Assembly: GCF_025195085.2 (NCBI RefSeq)
Contig: NZ_JANAVY020000016.1
Coordinates: 39,172-103,171, forward strand
From: Vibrio intestinalis
Lineage (GTDB): Bacteria; Pseudomonadota; Gammaproteobacteria; Enterobacterales; Vibrionaceae
Length of the DNA stretch: 64,000 bases
Reading direction: 5' to 3'
Shown here: positions 17,768-26,591 of the stretch, piece after piece
How the letters are laid out: each line of letters opens with the position of its first letter
Position numbering within the stretch: position 1 is the first letter of the stretch
The notes under the pieces: generated by a model
What the model was told of the DNA's origin: nothing
Database searches by the model: none
The model's input: the letters and a program-made list of their open reading frames with translations, nothing else
Made by a program: the position numbers and the translations under genes

Positions 17768-18640
17768 ATGATTAAAAAATGCCTATTCCCTGCAGCTGGA
17801 TACGGAACTCGCTTTCTACCTGCAACTAAATCAATGCCAAAAGAAATGATGCCTGTTGTAAATAAACCATTGATTGAATACGGTGTTGAAGAAGCTATCC
17901 AAGCGGGTATGGATGGCATGTGTATTGTCACCGGTCGTGGTAAACACTCCATCATGGATCACTTCGATAAAAACTATGAACTAGAACATCAAATCAACGG
18001 CACTAATAAAGAAGAGCTGTTGGTTGATATTCGCGATATTATCGAATCTGCTCACTTTACTTATATTCGCCAACGCGAAATGAAAGGCCTGGGCCATGCG
18101 ATTCTTACTGGCCGTGAGCTTATTGGTGATGAACCGTTTGCAGTAGTTCTTGCCGACGACTTATGTGTTAATGAGCAAGAAGGCGTACTTGCACAAATGG
18201 TCGCACTATTTAAGCAGTTCCGTTGCTCTATCGTTGCGGTTCAAGAAGTGCCAGCAGACGAAACCCATAAATATGGCGTAATTTCTGGTGAGATGATCAA
18301 AGACGACATCTACCGCGTCGATGACATGGTCGAGAAGCCAGAACCAGGCACTGCGCCAAGCAATCTGGCGATTATTGGCCGCTACATTCTGACTCCTGAT
18401 ATTTTTGAATTGATCGAAAATACTGAACCAGGCAAAGGCGGTGAAATTCAGATCACTGATGCGCTGTTAAAACAAGCGAAAGCAGGCTGCGTACTGGCAT
18501 ACAAATTTAAAGGCCAACGTTTTGACTGTGGTAGCGTTGAAGGTTATATCGAAGCAACCAACTACTGTTTCGAAAACCTTTACCAAAAAGACAGTAAGAA
18601 ATCTGAACTAGGTAAAACTCCGACGACTAAGAAAGCTTAA
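17768..18640 (+). CDS. galU: UTP-glucose-1-phosphate uridylyltransferase
   Basis: 290 residues with the nucleotidyltransferase signature FPAAGYGTRFLPATKSMPKEM at the N-terminus and the metal/UTP binding pattern VVLADDLC in the middle; length is normal for GalU. Makes UDP-glucose for LPS core, capsule and exopolysaccharide. Separate from qstR by 118 bases and followed by a terminator, so likely its own unit. Confidence 0.97.
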   Translation: MIKKCLFPAAGYGTRFLPATKSMPKEMMPVVNKPLIEYGVEEAIQAGMDGMCIVTGRGKHSIMDHFDKNYELEHQINGTNKEELLVDIRDIIESAHFTYIRQREMKGLGHAILTGRELIGDEPFAVVLADDLCVNEQEGVLAQMVALFKQFRCSIVAVQEVPADETHKYGVISGEMIKDDIYRVDDMVEKPEPGTAPSNLAIIGRYILTPDIFELIENTEPGKGGEIQITDALLKQAKAGCVLAYKFKGQRFDCGSVEGYIEATNYCFENLYQKDSKKSELGKTPTTKKA

Positions 18641-18659
18641 TTCTTCTAATATTACCTTC

Positions 18660-18686
18660 AAAGGCAGCGACAATCGCTGCCTTTTT
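18660..18686 (+). terminator. Terminator downstream of galU
   Basis: Hairpin AAGGCAGCGA / TCGCTGCCTT with a 3-base loop and a T-run, 20 bases after the galU stop. Its end touches the LexA box of uvrA. Confidence 0.88.
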
Positions 18687-18705
18687 ACTGTCTTTTTATC
18701 CAGTA
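18686..18705 (+). promoter_or_regulatory. LexA (SOS) box upstream of uvrA
   Basis: TACTGTCTTTTTATCCAGTA keeps the whole TACTG-N10-CAGTA frame of the gammaproteobacterial SOS box, with CTG and CAG at the correct spacing. It lies 78 bases upstream of the uvrA start, a usual promoter distance. SOS induction of uvrA is well known in E. coli. Confidence 0.85.
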
Positions 18706-18782
18706 TTTTCTTTGAACATTTCTCGCACTATGTAATACTTAGTTGATTGCTAATTTAAGCTAAACGAGTTAGAGCGATAATA

Positions 18783-21605
18783 ATGGATAAGATAGAAGTT
18801 CGTGGCGCCCGCACGCATAACCTCAAGAATATCAACCTCACTATTCCTCGTGACAAATTAATTGTCATCACAGGCTTATCGGGGTCAGGTAAATCTTCAT
18901 TAGCCTTTGATACTTTATACGCGGAAGGGCAGCGCCGATATGTTGAATCGCTTTCAGCTTATGCCCGTCAATTTCTGTCATTGATGGAAAAGCCCGATGT
19001 CGATCATATCGAGGGTTTATCACCGGCTATTTCTATCGAGCAAAAATCCACGTCGCATAACCCTCGCTCGACCGTTGGTACTATTACCGAAGTTTACGAC
19101 TATTTACGCCTACTCTATGCTCGCGTCGGTGAACCGCGCTGTCCGACTCATAAAGTGCCTTTAGCAGCTCAAACGGTTTCTCAGATGGTCGATAAGGTGC
19201 TTGAGATGCCTGAGGGTTCTAAAATGATGCTACTTGCCCCTATCGTCAAAGAGCGTAAGGGCGAGCATGTAAAGACATTGGAAAACCTTGCAGCACAAGG
19301 CTTCATTCGCGCCCGTATTGATGGTGAAACCTGCGATTTATCCGATCCTCCTCCTTTAGAACTACATAAAAAACATACCATTGAAGTCGTTGTCGACCGT
19401 TTCAAAGTACGTAGCGATCTTCAGCAGCGATTGGCAGAATCGTTTGAAACCACTCTAGAGTTATCCGGTGGTATTGCTGTCGTAGCACCTATGGATGGTG
19501 ATGGCGAAGAAACGGTATTCTCCGCTAACTTTGCCTGTCCTCATTGTGGCTATAGCATGCAAGAGTTAGAGCCAAGATTATTTTCATTCAATAACCCTGC
19601 CGGTGCATGTGGTACTTGTGATGGTCTAGGTGTTCAGCAATATTTTGATCCTGCGCGCGTGATTCAAGACGAATCTCTAAGCCTGGCTCAAGGGGCAATT
19701 CGCGGTTGGGATCAAAAGAACTACTACTATTTCCAAATGTTGACCTCATTGGCAGATCACTACGGCTTTGATCTTCACCAACCTTTTGAACAACTGCCGA
19801 AGAAAACCCAAGAGATCATTTTAAAAGGCTCTGGCAGAACAGAAATCGAATTCAAATACATCAATGATCGTGGTGATATGCGAGTTAAGCGTCACCCGTT
19901 TGAAGGGATTCTCAACACGCTTGAGCGCCGTTACCGAGATACTGAGTCAAACACCGTGCGCGAAGATCTCGCCAAATATATCTCAACCAAATGCTGTTCA
20001 AGTTGTGATGGTAGTCGCCTACGTCTCGAAGCGCGTAATGTCTTTATTGCTGACACTACATTGCCTGAGATTGTTGAGCTAAGTATTGCTGACGCGTTAG
20101 GCTTTTTCGCTTCACTCAAGCTAGATGGCCAAAAAGCCAAAATTGCCGAAAAGGTCATGAAAGAGATCAACGACCGCTTAGAATTTTTGGTCAATGTTGG
20201 TCTCAATTATCTAAACCTATCACGCAGTGCGGAAACTTTATCCGGTGGTGAAGCACAGCGTATTCGCCTTGCTAGCCAAATTGGCGCAGGTCTCGTTGGC
20301 GTAATGTACGTTTTAGATGAACCTTCGATTGGCCTTCATCAACGTGACAACGAGCGCCTACTTAAAACCCTCACTCACTTACGAGATCTTGGCAATACCG
20401 TTCTTGTCGTCGAGCACGACGAAGATGCAATTCGCTGCGCCGATCATGTGATTGATATTGGCCCTGGAGCAGGTGTACACGGCGGTTCTGTCGTTGCCCA
20501 AGGCACGATGGAAGAGATACTTGCCACGCCAGACTCTCTAACAGGCCAATATCTAAGCGGCGCAAAAGAGATTGCGATTCCAACCACGCGCACTCCTTTT
20601 GATAAGAAGAAAATTGTCGAGTTGCAAGGTGCCAGCGGCAACAACCTCAAAGACGTCAACTTGCAAATTCCCGTCGGCCTATTCAGCTGTATTACTGGTG
20701 TATCGGGTTCAGGTAAATCGACTCTTATCAACGATACCTTCTTTAAAATTGCTCATACTCAGCTAAATGGTGCAACCACAGCAATGCCTGCACCATATAA
20801 AAAGATCAAAGGCCTTGAACACTTCGATAAAGTGATCGATATCGATCAAAGCCCTATCGGCCGTACACCTCGCTCAAACCCTGCGACTTACACCGGAATA
20901 TTCACACCTATTCGTGAACTGTTTTCGGGCACTCAAGAAGCTCGTTCTCGAGGCTATAAACCAGGCAGATTTAGCTTTAACGTCCGCGGAGGCCGTTGTG
21001 AGGCTTGCCAAGGTGATGGTGTAATCAAAGTTGAAATGCACTTCTTACCTGATGTCTATGTACCGTGTGATGTATGTAAAGGTAAACGCTACAACCGAGA
21101 AACATTAGAGGTGCGCTACAAAGGCAAAACCATAGATGAAGTGTTGGAAATGACCGTTGAAGATGCGCGAACATTCTTTGATCCTGTACCTGTCATTGCT
21201 CGTAAGCTTCAAACATTAATGGATGTAGGCTTGTCCTATATTCGACTGGGCCAAGCGGCCACCACTCTATCTGGCGGTGAAGCACAGCGAGTAAAACTGG
21301 CGCGTGAGCTATCAAAACGCGATACCGGTAAGACCCTTTACATTTTGGATGAGCCAACAACCGGCCTGCATTTCCACGATATTCAACAGTTACTAACGGT
21401 ATTGCATAGGTTACGCGACCATGGCAATACAGTGGTAGTGATAGAGCACAACCTTGATGTGATCAAAACTGCAGACTGGATTGTCGATTTAGGCCCTGAA
21501 GGCGGTCAAGGTGGCGGTGAAATCATTGCACAAGGTACGCCAGAAGATGTGGCTTTAGTCGAAGGTTCACATACAGCCAGATTCCTTAAACCTATGTTAA
21601 AGTAG
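18783..21605 (+). CDS. uvrA: Excinuclease ABC subunit A
   Basis: 940 residues, usual UvrA length. Two ABC modules: Walker A GLSGSGKSSLAF (about 31) and GVSGSGKSTLIN (about 637), signatures LSGGEAQRI (about 487) and LSGGEAQRV (about 829). Zinc-finger Cys pairs CPHC...CGTC (about 253-280) and CEAC...CDVC (about 739-765). Recognises damaged DNA with UvrB in nucleotide excision repair. Controlled by the LexA box upstream; monocistronic, followed by a terminator. Confidence 0.98.
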   Translation: MDKIEVRGARTHNLKNINLTIPRDKLIVITGLSGSGKSSLAFDTLYAEGQRRYVESLSAYARQFLSLMEKPDVDHIEGLSPAISIEQKSTSHNPRSTVGTITEVYDYLRLLYARVGEPRCPTHKVPLAAQTVSQMVDKVLEMPEGSKMMLLAPIVKERKGEHVKTLENLAAQGFIRARIDGETCDLSDPPPLELHKKHTIEVVVDRFKVRSDLQQRLAESFETTLELSGGIAVVAPMDGDGEETVFSANFACPHCGYSMQELEPRLFSFNNPAGACGTCDGLGVQQYFDPARVIQDESLSLAQGAIRGWDQKNYYYFQMLTSLADHYGFDLHQPFEQLPKKTQEIILKGSGRTEIEFKYINDRGDMRVKRHPFEGILNTLERRYRDTESNTVREDLAKYISTKCCSSCDGSRLRLEARNVFIADTTLPEIVELSIADALGFFASLKLDGQKAKIAEKVMKEINDRLEFLVNVGLNYLNLSRSAETLSGGEAQRIRLASQIGAGLVGVMYVLDEPSIGLHQRDNERLLKTLTHLRDLGNTVLVVEHDEDAIRCADHVIDIGPGAGVHGGSVVAQGTMEEILATPDSLTGQYLSGAKEIAIPTTRTPFDKKKIVELQGASGNNLKDVNLQIPVGLFSCITGVSGSGKSTLINDTFFKIAHTQLNGATTAMPAPYKKIKGLEHFDKVIDIDQSPIGRTPRSNPATYTGIFTPIRELFSGTQEARSRGYKPGRFSFNVRGGRCEACQGDGVIKVEMHFLPDVYVPCDVCKGKRYNRETLEVRYKGKTIDEVLEMTVEDARTFFDPVPVIARKLQTLMDVGLSYIRLGQAATTLSGGEAQRVKLARELSKRDTGKTLYILDEPTTGLHFHDIQQLLTVLHRLRDHGNTVVVIEHNLDVIKTADWIVDLGPEGGQGGGEIIAQGTPEDVALVEGSHTARFLKPMLK

Positions 21606-21648
21606 TAAAATCTTTATACCTGTGATCCTCAAGGGTCTGTGAACTAAC

Positions 21649-21679
21649 AAACCAGCGTATGATACGCTGGTTTCTTTTT
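21649..21679 (+). terminator. Terminator downstream of uvrA
   Basis: Long hairpin AAACCAGCGTAT / ATACGCTGGTTT with a 1-base loop followed by CTTTTT, about 45 bases after the uvrA stop and just before the next gene. Confidence 0.88.
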
Positions 21680-21693
21680 AGCAAAGAGCGTGT

Positions 21694-23457
21694 ATGGCAA
21701 CCATTCATTTATCTGGCACTCAACTTGAACCCCAAGCGCCTAGAGTTCCGCTGATTCGTCCATTTTTAGTTTCTATAGCTGTGATGTTCATCGTAGCCAT
21801 GCACTTCTTTATGCCTAACCCTGGTGGTTCTGGGCTAGCGCTATCTTTTAATGCAACAACATGGCTCGCTTTAGGTGTGGCAATTGCAATTGGTTTGTAT
21901 CAAATTGGCACTGAAGGAGCGCTTCGCTACAACAAGCTGACTATTGTTCTATTTGCCGTATGTCTAATGCTAACCGCCCCTGTGCTCTACCCCAATGCCT
22001 CATTAGAATTGAGTCTTGGTCGACTCTCCGGGCTTTGGGTTGGCTTTATGCTGTTTGTCATCTTGCAGCAATTCCGATTTAGTAACCGTCAGAAGCAGCG
22101 TTTACTCTGGTTTATCATCATTGCCGTATTGATTGAAGCGCTACTTGGTTGGACACAATACCTTATTCTCGAACCTGGCAACTTTATGGGTTACGACGTA
22201 TCCGCCAACAGACCATACGGCATATTCCAACAACCAAACGTGATGGCAAGCTTTCTTGCAACAGGATTTGTGCTTTCAGGCTATCTACTGGCGCGCCACC
22301 CAGCGAAATACCAAAGCCGTTTAAGTGCCGTCATCATTCTGTATATCATGCCCGCCCTCACGATTCCGTTGTTGGTATTTCTTGCCTCTCGTACTGGCTG
22401 GTTAGGTGCTGCCCTAGCAACAGTATTGGTCATTCCATATTTATATCGCTTCGCCACACAAAAGCGCCTGCTTGGTTGGTGCGCATCGGTATGTTTAGGT
22501 ATTGCCATTGCTTTTACGCTCCCAGCGCTAAATAAAGCAACAGGTTCTATTGAAGCGAAGGCAAACTTAGAGAGTGCGAGAAGCTACATCTACCCACAAG
22601 CGGCAGATATGCTGGTTGAAAAACCATTTACAGGATACGGTTATGGCCGCTTTGAAGCTGAATATATTTTGTACACGGCAAGGCAGCATCAACTCAATTC
22701 CGATTATCACGTTGGTTTAGCAGCACTGGATCACCCGCACAATGAGCTACTGTATTGGGGTGTGGAAGGAGGATTATTGCCTCTACTTGGGATTCTATTA
22801 GCCGCTATTTTCGTACTTCTGCGTATGTATCAAGCGAAAAAAGGAACTCGCTTGGCCATGTTCGCGTTATTCGTACCAATATTGCTTCATAGCCAATTAG
22901 AGTATCCGTTTTATCACTCCATAATTCATTGGATCATCTTTATTGTTTTACTCTACTGGGTCGATCAACGAGCGAATTCTTATCGCACATTTTCGTTTAG
23001 CATTGTCTCGAAAACACTATTGAGAGTGTTCAGTTTAGTCGTCCCGATAGTCATCACCCTATATATGGGTAGCTCGCTTCATACCAACTATGTGCTCACT
23101 CAATTTGAAAAATCACAGCCAAAAGACCCGAATATATTGGCTCAAGTGTCTAATCCAATTGTGTGGAAAAACCGTTACGACTGGGACGTCTATAGTGTGT
23201 ATCTAAACATAGGCTTGGTGACTCAAAACCCCGAATACATTCAACCTTATGTTGATTGGTCGTTGAAAATTATCAAAGACACACCAAGGCCGGCCTTCTA
23301 TAACAACCTTATAATGGCCTACCAAGGCTTAGGGGAAGAGCAAAAAGCGGAGCAAATACGCAGCGAAGCGCAGTTCTTATTTCCAGCGCGAGACTTTGAT
23401 AAAGTCCAGTACATAGCACCGGACATTGATGCTTTAAAAGCATCAGCAGCAGAATAA
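21694..23457 (+). CDS. pglL: PglL-type O-oligosaccharyltransferase (Wzy_C family)
   Basis: 587 residues with about ten to twelve membrane segments, a Wzy_C-type domain around 190-345 with the pattern PFTGYGYGRFE and a conserved HPHNELLYWGVEGG near 347-360, and a C-terminal soluble domain. Family members move lipid-linked glycan onto Ser of pilins or onto lipid A. In V. cholerae the homologue next to uvrA has been reported as a PglL oligosaccharyltransferase. No glycan-synthesis genes are adjacent, so the donor must come from elsewhere. A WaaL O-antigen ligase is the alternative. Confidence 0.8.
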   Translation: MATIHLSGTQLEPQAPRVPLIRPFLVSIAVMFIVAMHFFMPNPGGSGLALSFNATTWLALGVAIAIGLYQIGTEGALRYNKLTIVLFAVCLMLTAPVLYPNASLELSLGRLSGLWVGFMLFVILQQFRFSNRQKQRLLWFIIIAVLIEALLGWTQYLILEPGNFMGYDVSANRPYGIFQQPNVMASFLATGFVLSGYLLARHPAKYQSRLSAVIILYIMPALTIPLLVFLASRTGWLGAALATVLVIPYLYRFATQKRLLGWCASVCLGIAIAFTLPALNKATGSIEAKANLESARSYIYPQAADMLVEKPFTGYGYGRFEAEYILYTARQHQLNSDYHVGLAALDHPHNELLYWGVEGGLLPLLGILLAAIFVLLRMYQAKKGTRLAMFALFVPILLHSQLEYPFYHSIIHWIIFIVLLYWVDQRANSYRTFSFSIVSKTLLRVFSLVVPIVITLYMGSSLHTNYVLTQFEKSQPKDPNILAQVSNPIVWKNRYDWDVYSVYLNIGLVTQNPEYIQPYVDWSLKIIKDTPRPAFYNNLIMAYQGLGEEQKAEQIRSEAQFLFPARDFDKVQYIAPDIDALKASAAE

Positions 23458-23475
23458 ACCAAGCATCTTAATAAT

Positions 23476-23505
23476 GCGGCTTCATCATGAAGCCGCTTTT
23501 TCTTT
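23476..23505 (+). terminator. Terminator downstream of pglL
   Basis: Hairpin GCGGCTTCA / TGAAGCCGC with a 3-base loop and a T-run, in the convergent gap between pglL and the aminotransferase gene. Confidence 0.88.
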
Positions 23506-23525
23506 CATTGCTATCTTTTCCGAGA

Positions 23526-24647
23526 CTATTGAGTGAGTGACTCTTCTAGCGCTCGAAGACACAAGGCGACATTTTCCGCACGAGCACCATAGCCCATGAG
23601 ACCGATTCGCCACGCTTTACCCGCGAGCGCGCCAAGGCCAGCGCCAATTTCAAGATTATAGGTATCAAGTAGATGATTACGCACTTTCGCTTCATCGATG
23701 CCTTCAGGTACATAAACCGCGTTTAGTTGTGGTAAACGATGCTTTTCATCCACCACGAAGCGAAAACCGAGTTTTTCTAATCCGGTTTTCAAGGTTTCAT
23801 GCATGGTTTTATGGCGCTGCCATGCATTTTCAAGTCCTTCATTTTTCAATATCAACAGCGCCTCATGCAGCGCATATAAGCTGTTTACTGGCGCAGTATG
23901 GTGGTAACTACGTTTACCTTCACCACTCCAATAGCCAAGCACTAAGCTTTGATCCAAAAACCAGCTCTGTACCGGAGTTTGACGAGATTTAATTTTCTCG
24001 ATGGCTAGCTGAGAAAAGGTCACCGGAGATAAACCAGGCACACAAGACAAACACTTTTGACTGCCCGAATAGACCGCATCTAACTGCCATTCATCAACGC
24101 GTAGCTCAACACCACCTAGTGATGTCACGGTATCAACAATAGTCAGCGCACCATATTGCTTGGCTAATTGGCCGAGTGATGCCGCATCAGAAACAGCCCC
24201 TGTAGAGGTTTCAGCATGAACGAATGCCACAATTTTAATGTCATCATGCTGCGCTAAAGCGTCTTTTACTTTCTCTACAGAAACAGGCGTACCCCATTCA
24301 TCATCAACAATAATCGCTTCACCACCAGCACGAACCACGTTTTCACGCATTCGTTCGCCAAACACGCCATTGCGACAAACCAACACCTTGTCGCCCGGCT
24401 CAATCAAATTAACGAAGCACGCCTCCATACCAGCGCTACCCGGCGCAGATACCGCAATAGTAAAATCGTTCTCGGTTTGAAAGGCGTATTTCAGTAACTG
24501 TTTAAGCTCATCCATCATACCGATAAATAGTGGGTCTAAGTGGCCGACAGTAGGGCGACTCAATGCTTGGAGAACTTGAGGTGATATATCTGAAGGCCCA
24601 GGCCCCATTAAAATACGATGAGGGGGAATAAAACTTTGGATTGTCAT
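23526..24647 (-). CDS. Class V aminotransferase (alanine-glyoxylate / serine-pyruvate type)
   Basis: 373 residues from the ATG at 24647, which has AAGGAG five bases upstream; the GTG at 24653 abuts that site and is rejected. N-terminal LMGPGPSDISPQVL is the signature of the AGT/SPT family, and the PLP lysine is in SGSQKCLS (about residue 198). The substrate cannot be fixed from sequence: alanine-glyoxylate, serine-glyoxylate or 2-aminoethylphosphonate-like activities share this fold. Stands alone between convergent pglL and divergent lysC. Confidence 0.85.
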   Translation of the reverse strand: MTIQSFIPPHRILMGPGPSDISPQVLQALSRPTVGHLDPLFIGMMDELKQLLKYAFQTENDFTIAVSAPGSAGMEACFVNLIEPGDKVLVCRNGVFGERMRENVVRAGGEAIIVDDEWGTPVSVEKVKDALAQHDDIKIVAFVHAETSTGAVSDAASLGQLAKQYGALTIVDTVTSLGGVELRVDEWQLDAVYSGSQKCLSCVPGLSPVTFSQLAIEKIKSRQTPVQSWFLDQSLVLGYWSGEGKRSYHHTAPVNSLYALHEALLILKNEGLENAWQRHKTMHETLKTGLEKLGFRFVVDEKHRLPQLNAVYVPEGIDEAKVRNHLLDTYNLEIGAGLGALAGKAWRIGLMGYGARAENVALCLRALEESLTQ

Positions 24648-24843
24648 GATCACTCCTTGCAGCAGACTTGTTCGAATTTAATTATTATTCATAGCCACCA
24701 TAGAGTATTAAACCAAACTCGGCAATTGGCCCTAAGTCTATAGAAGATCTGCATCAACCCTTAGCTTTTCGAAACTAGGTTTTATTCATCGCCAACGTTT
24801 TCCTGCTTGTTACAAATTAATGATTTTTTGACCAAATTAACCG

Positions 24844-24872
24844 TTGACTTTGATCACATAAAAACGTTCAAT
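24844..24872 (+). promoter_or_regulatory. Candidate promoter of the lysC leader
   Basis: TTGACT at 24844-24849, 17-base spacer and TTCAAT at 24867-24872. A start 7-8 bases on would fall just before the first paired base of the riboswitch at 24882, which supports the assignment. Confidence 0.6.
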
Positions 24873-24881
24873 AATTATTCA

Positions 24882-25056
24882 CAGAAGAGGAGCATTACCT
24901 AGGTAGATGCATCGTGGAGCCGCAAATCCTAAACGATGTATTGAGGGAGAGTAATGCCGAGATTGACCGAAGTTGCAGGTTTCGGTACGTCGGTTGACTT
25001 GAGTTGAATCTCATCAATTGTCATCAGCGCAGCCTGATGAAGCGCTTCTGAGGTGA
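24882..25056 (+). ncRNA. Lysine riboswitch (L box)
   Basis: The leader carries the conserved lysine-aptamer blocks in order: CAGAAGAGGAGC, then GTGGAGCC, GAGGGAGAGTAATGCCGAG, CGGTTGACTTGAGTTGAATC, TTGTCATC and GCGCTTCTGAGG. P1 closes as CAGAAG (24882-24887) with CTTCTG (25045-25050). The block order and wording closely follow the E. coli lysC leader. The RNA senses lysine and shuts down aspartokinase III expression. It ends about 120 bases before the lysC start. Confidence 0.95.
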
Positions 25057-25084
25057 ATAATGTTGCAAACATCTACCTCTTTTA
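25050..25084 (+). terminator. Candidate riboswitch-controlled terminator in the lysC leader
   Basis: Directly after P1 a hairpin GAGGT...ATGTT / AACAT..ACCTC is followed by TTTT. Its position suits an expression platform. The stem has internal mismatches and only four T, and I did not find a clear antiterminator, so translational control of the GTG start remains possible. Confidence 0.5.
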
Positions 25085-25177
25085 TCGCTCAAAAACTCTC
25101 TTCTTGTTTGAGATTTCAAACAAAACATCGGACGTTGGACAACCAACAACAACTTAGGAAGTCGTGGGAGAATCACT

Positions 25178-26530
25178 GTGAGCTCTTTTAATGTCGCCAA
25201 ATTCGGCGGAACAAGTGTCGCAAACTTTGAAGCAATGAGCCGTTGTGCGGCCATCATTGAACAAAATCCAAATACCAAACTGATTGTCAGTAGCGCATGT
25301 TCAGGCGTGACCAACTTATTGGTCGAGCTTGCCAATGGTGTGCAAGACTCTGCTCAACGCGCAGAAATTCTAACCAAACTAGCGGCTATTCACCAAGCAG
25401 TGTTGGATAAGCTAGAAGTCGCAGATGAAACGGCGGCTGAGATAGTAAAAATTCTCGATACCGTCACTAACTTAGCTGAAGCAGCTTCAATTCAAGCCAG
25501 CACTAAATTGACCGATCATTTAGTCGCGTGTGGTGAGTTGATGTCTACTCACTTACTTACACAATTAATGAAAGAGCGCGGGCTCAATGCGGTTCGTTTT
25601 GATATTCGCGATGTACTCAAAACAGACGATAACTTTGGCAAAGCAGAACCTCAGTTAGAAACGATTCGTCAATTGGCAGAACAAAAACTCGTTCCTCTAT
25701 GTCAAAACCACGTGGTAGTAACGCAAGGCTTTATAGGTTCTGACCCAGAGGGCAATACAACCACTTTAGGTCGCGGCGGCAGTGACTATAGCGCAGCCCT
25801 AATTGCTGAGGCGGTACAAGCGAGTGGCCTAGAAATTTGGACAGACGTTCCGGGCATCTACACCACCGATCCGCGCATTGCGGCCAAAGCCTCTCCTATC
25901 CCAGAAATCAGCTTTAGTGAAGCATCTGAGATGGCGAACTTTGGTGCTAAGATTTTGCACCCATCGACTCTTATCCCAGCTCTTCGTCACGACATTCCCG
26001 TTTTTGTCGGCTCTTCAAAAGAACCAGAAAAAGGCGGCACTTGGATTCGTCATCAAGTAGAAAGCTCGCCACTTTTCCGTGCGTTGGCATTGCGTTGCAA
26101 TCAAACCATGGTGACGCTGCGCAGCGCGAACATGTTCCATGCCTATGGCTTCTTAGCTAAAGTGTTTGAGATCCTTGCGAAACATAAAGTCTCTGTTGAT
26201 CTCATTACTACGTCAGAGATCAGCGTCTCTTTAACACTTGATCAAACAGACACATCTGGCGGTGCGCCTGAACTGCCGCAAGCGGCAAAAGAAGAGTTAG
26301 AACAGTTGTGTACCGTCGATGTCGAGCAGAACCTCTGCTTAGTGGCTCTAATTGGTAACAATATGAGTGAAAGCAAAGGCTACGCGAAACAAGTATTCAG
26401 CACTTTAGAAGACTTCAACTTACGCATGATTTGCTACGGTGCAAGCCCACACAACTTGTGCTTCTTGCTACACGAATCTGTCTCTCGTCAGGCTATCCAA
26501 AAGCTGCACACCGAGCTTTTTGAAAGTTAA
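25178..26530 (+). CDS. lysC: Lysine-sensitive aspartokinase III
   Basis: 450 residues starting at GTG with GGGAG eight bases upstream. N-terminal kinase pattern KFGGTSVANFEAM, the GRGGSDYSA motif near 198, and two ACT regulatory domains in the last 140 residues. No homoserine dehydrogenase domain, so it is the monofunctional type. Catalyses the first step of the aspartate pathway to lysine, threonine and methionine. Controlled by the lysine riboswitch in its 300-base leader and, by family knowledge, feedback-inhibited by lysine. Confidence 0.96.
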   Translation: MSSFNVAKFGGTSVANFEAMSRCAAIIEQNPNTKLIVSSACSGVTNLLVELANGVQDSAQRAEILTKLAAIHQAVLDKLEVADETAAEIVKILDTVTNLAEAASIQASTKLTDHLVACGELMSTHLLTQLMKERGLNAVRFDIRDVLKTDDNFGKAEPQLETIRQLAEQKLVPLCQNHVVVTQGFIGSDPEGNTTTLGRGGSDYSAALIAEAVQASGLEIWTDVPGIYTTDPRIAAKASPIPEISFSEASEMANFGAKILHPSTLIPALRHDIPVFVGSSKEPEKGGTWIRHQVESSPLFRALALRCNQTMVTLRSANMFHAYGFLAKVFEILAKHKVSVDLITTSEISVSLTLDQTDTSGGAPELPQAAKEELEQLCTVDVEQNLCLVALIGNNMSESKGYAKQVFSTLEDFNLRMICYGASPHNLCFLLHESVSRQAIQKLHTELFES

Positions 26531-26543
26531 ACTCTCCTCAAAC

Positions 26544-26573
26544 AAAAACGAGCACCAATGCGCTCGTTTTTAT
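26544..26573 (+). terminator. Terminator downstream of lysC
   Basis: Hairpin AAAAACGAGC / GCTCGTTTTT with flanking A and T runs, in the convergent gap between lysC and pilU; could serve both. Confidence 0.88.
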
Positions 26574-26591
26574 TTCTGTTAAACCCAGACC

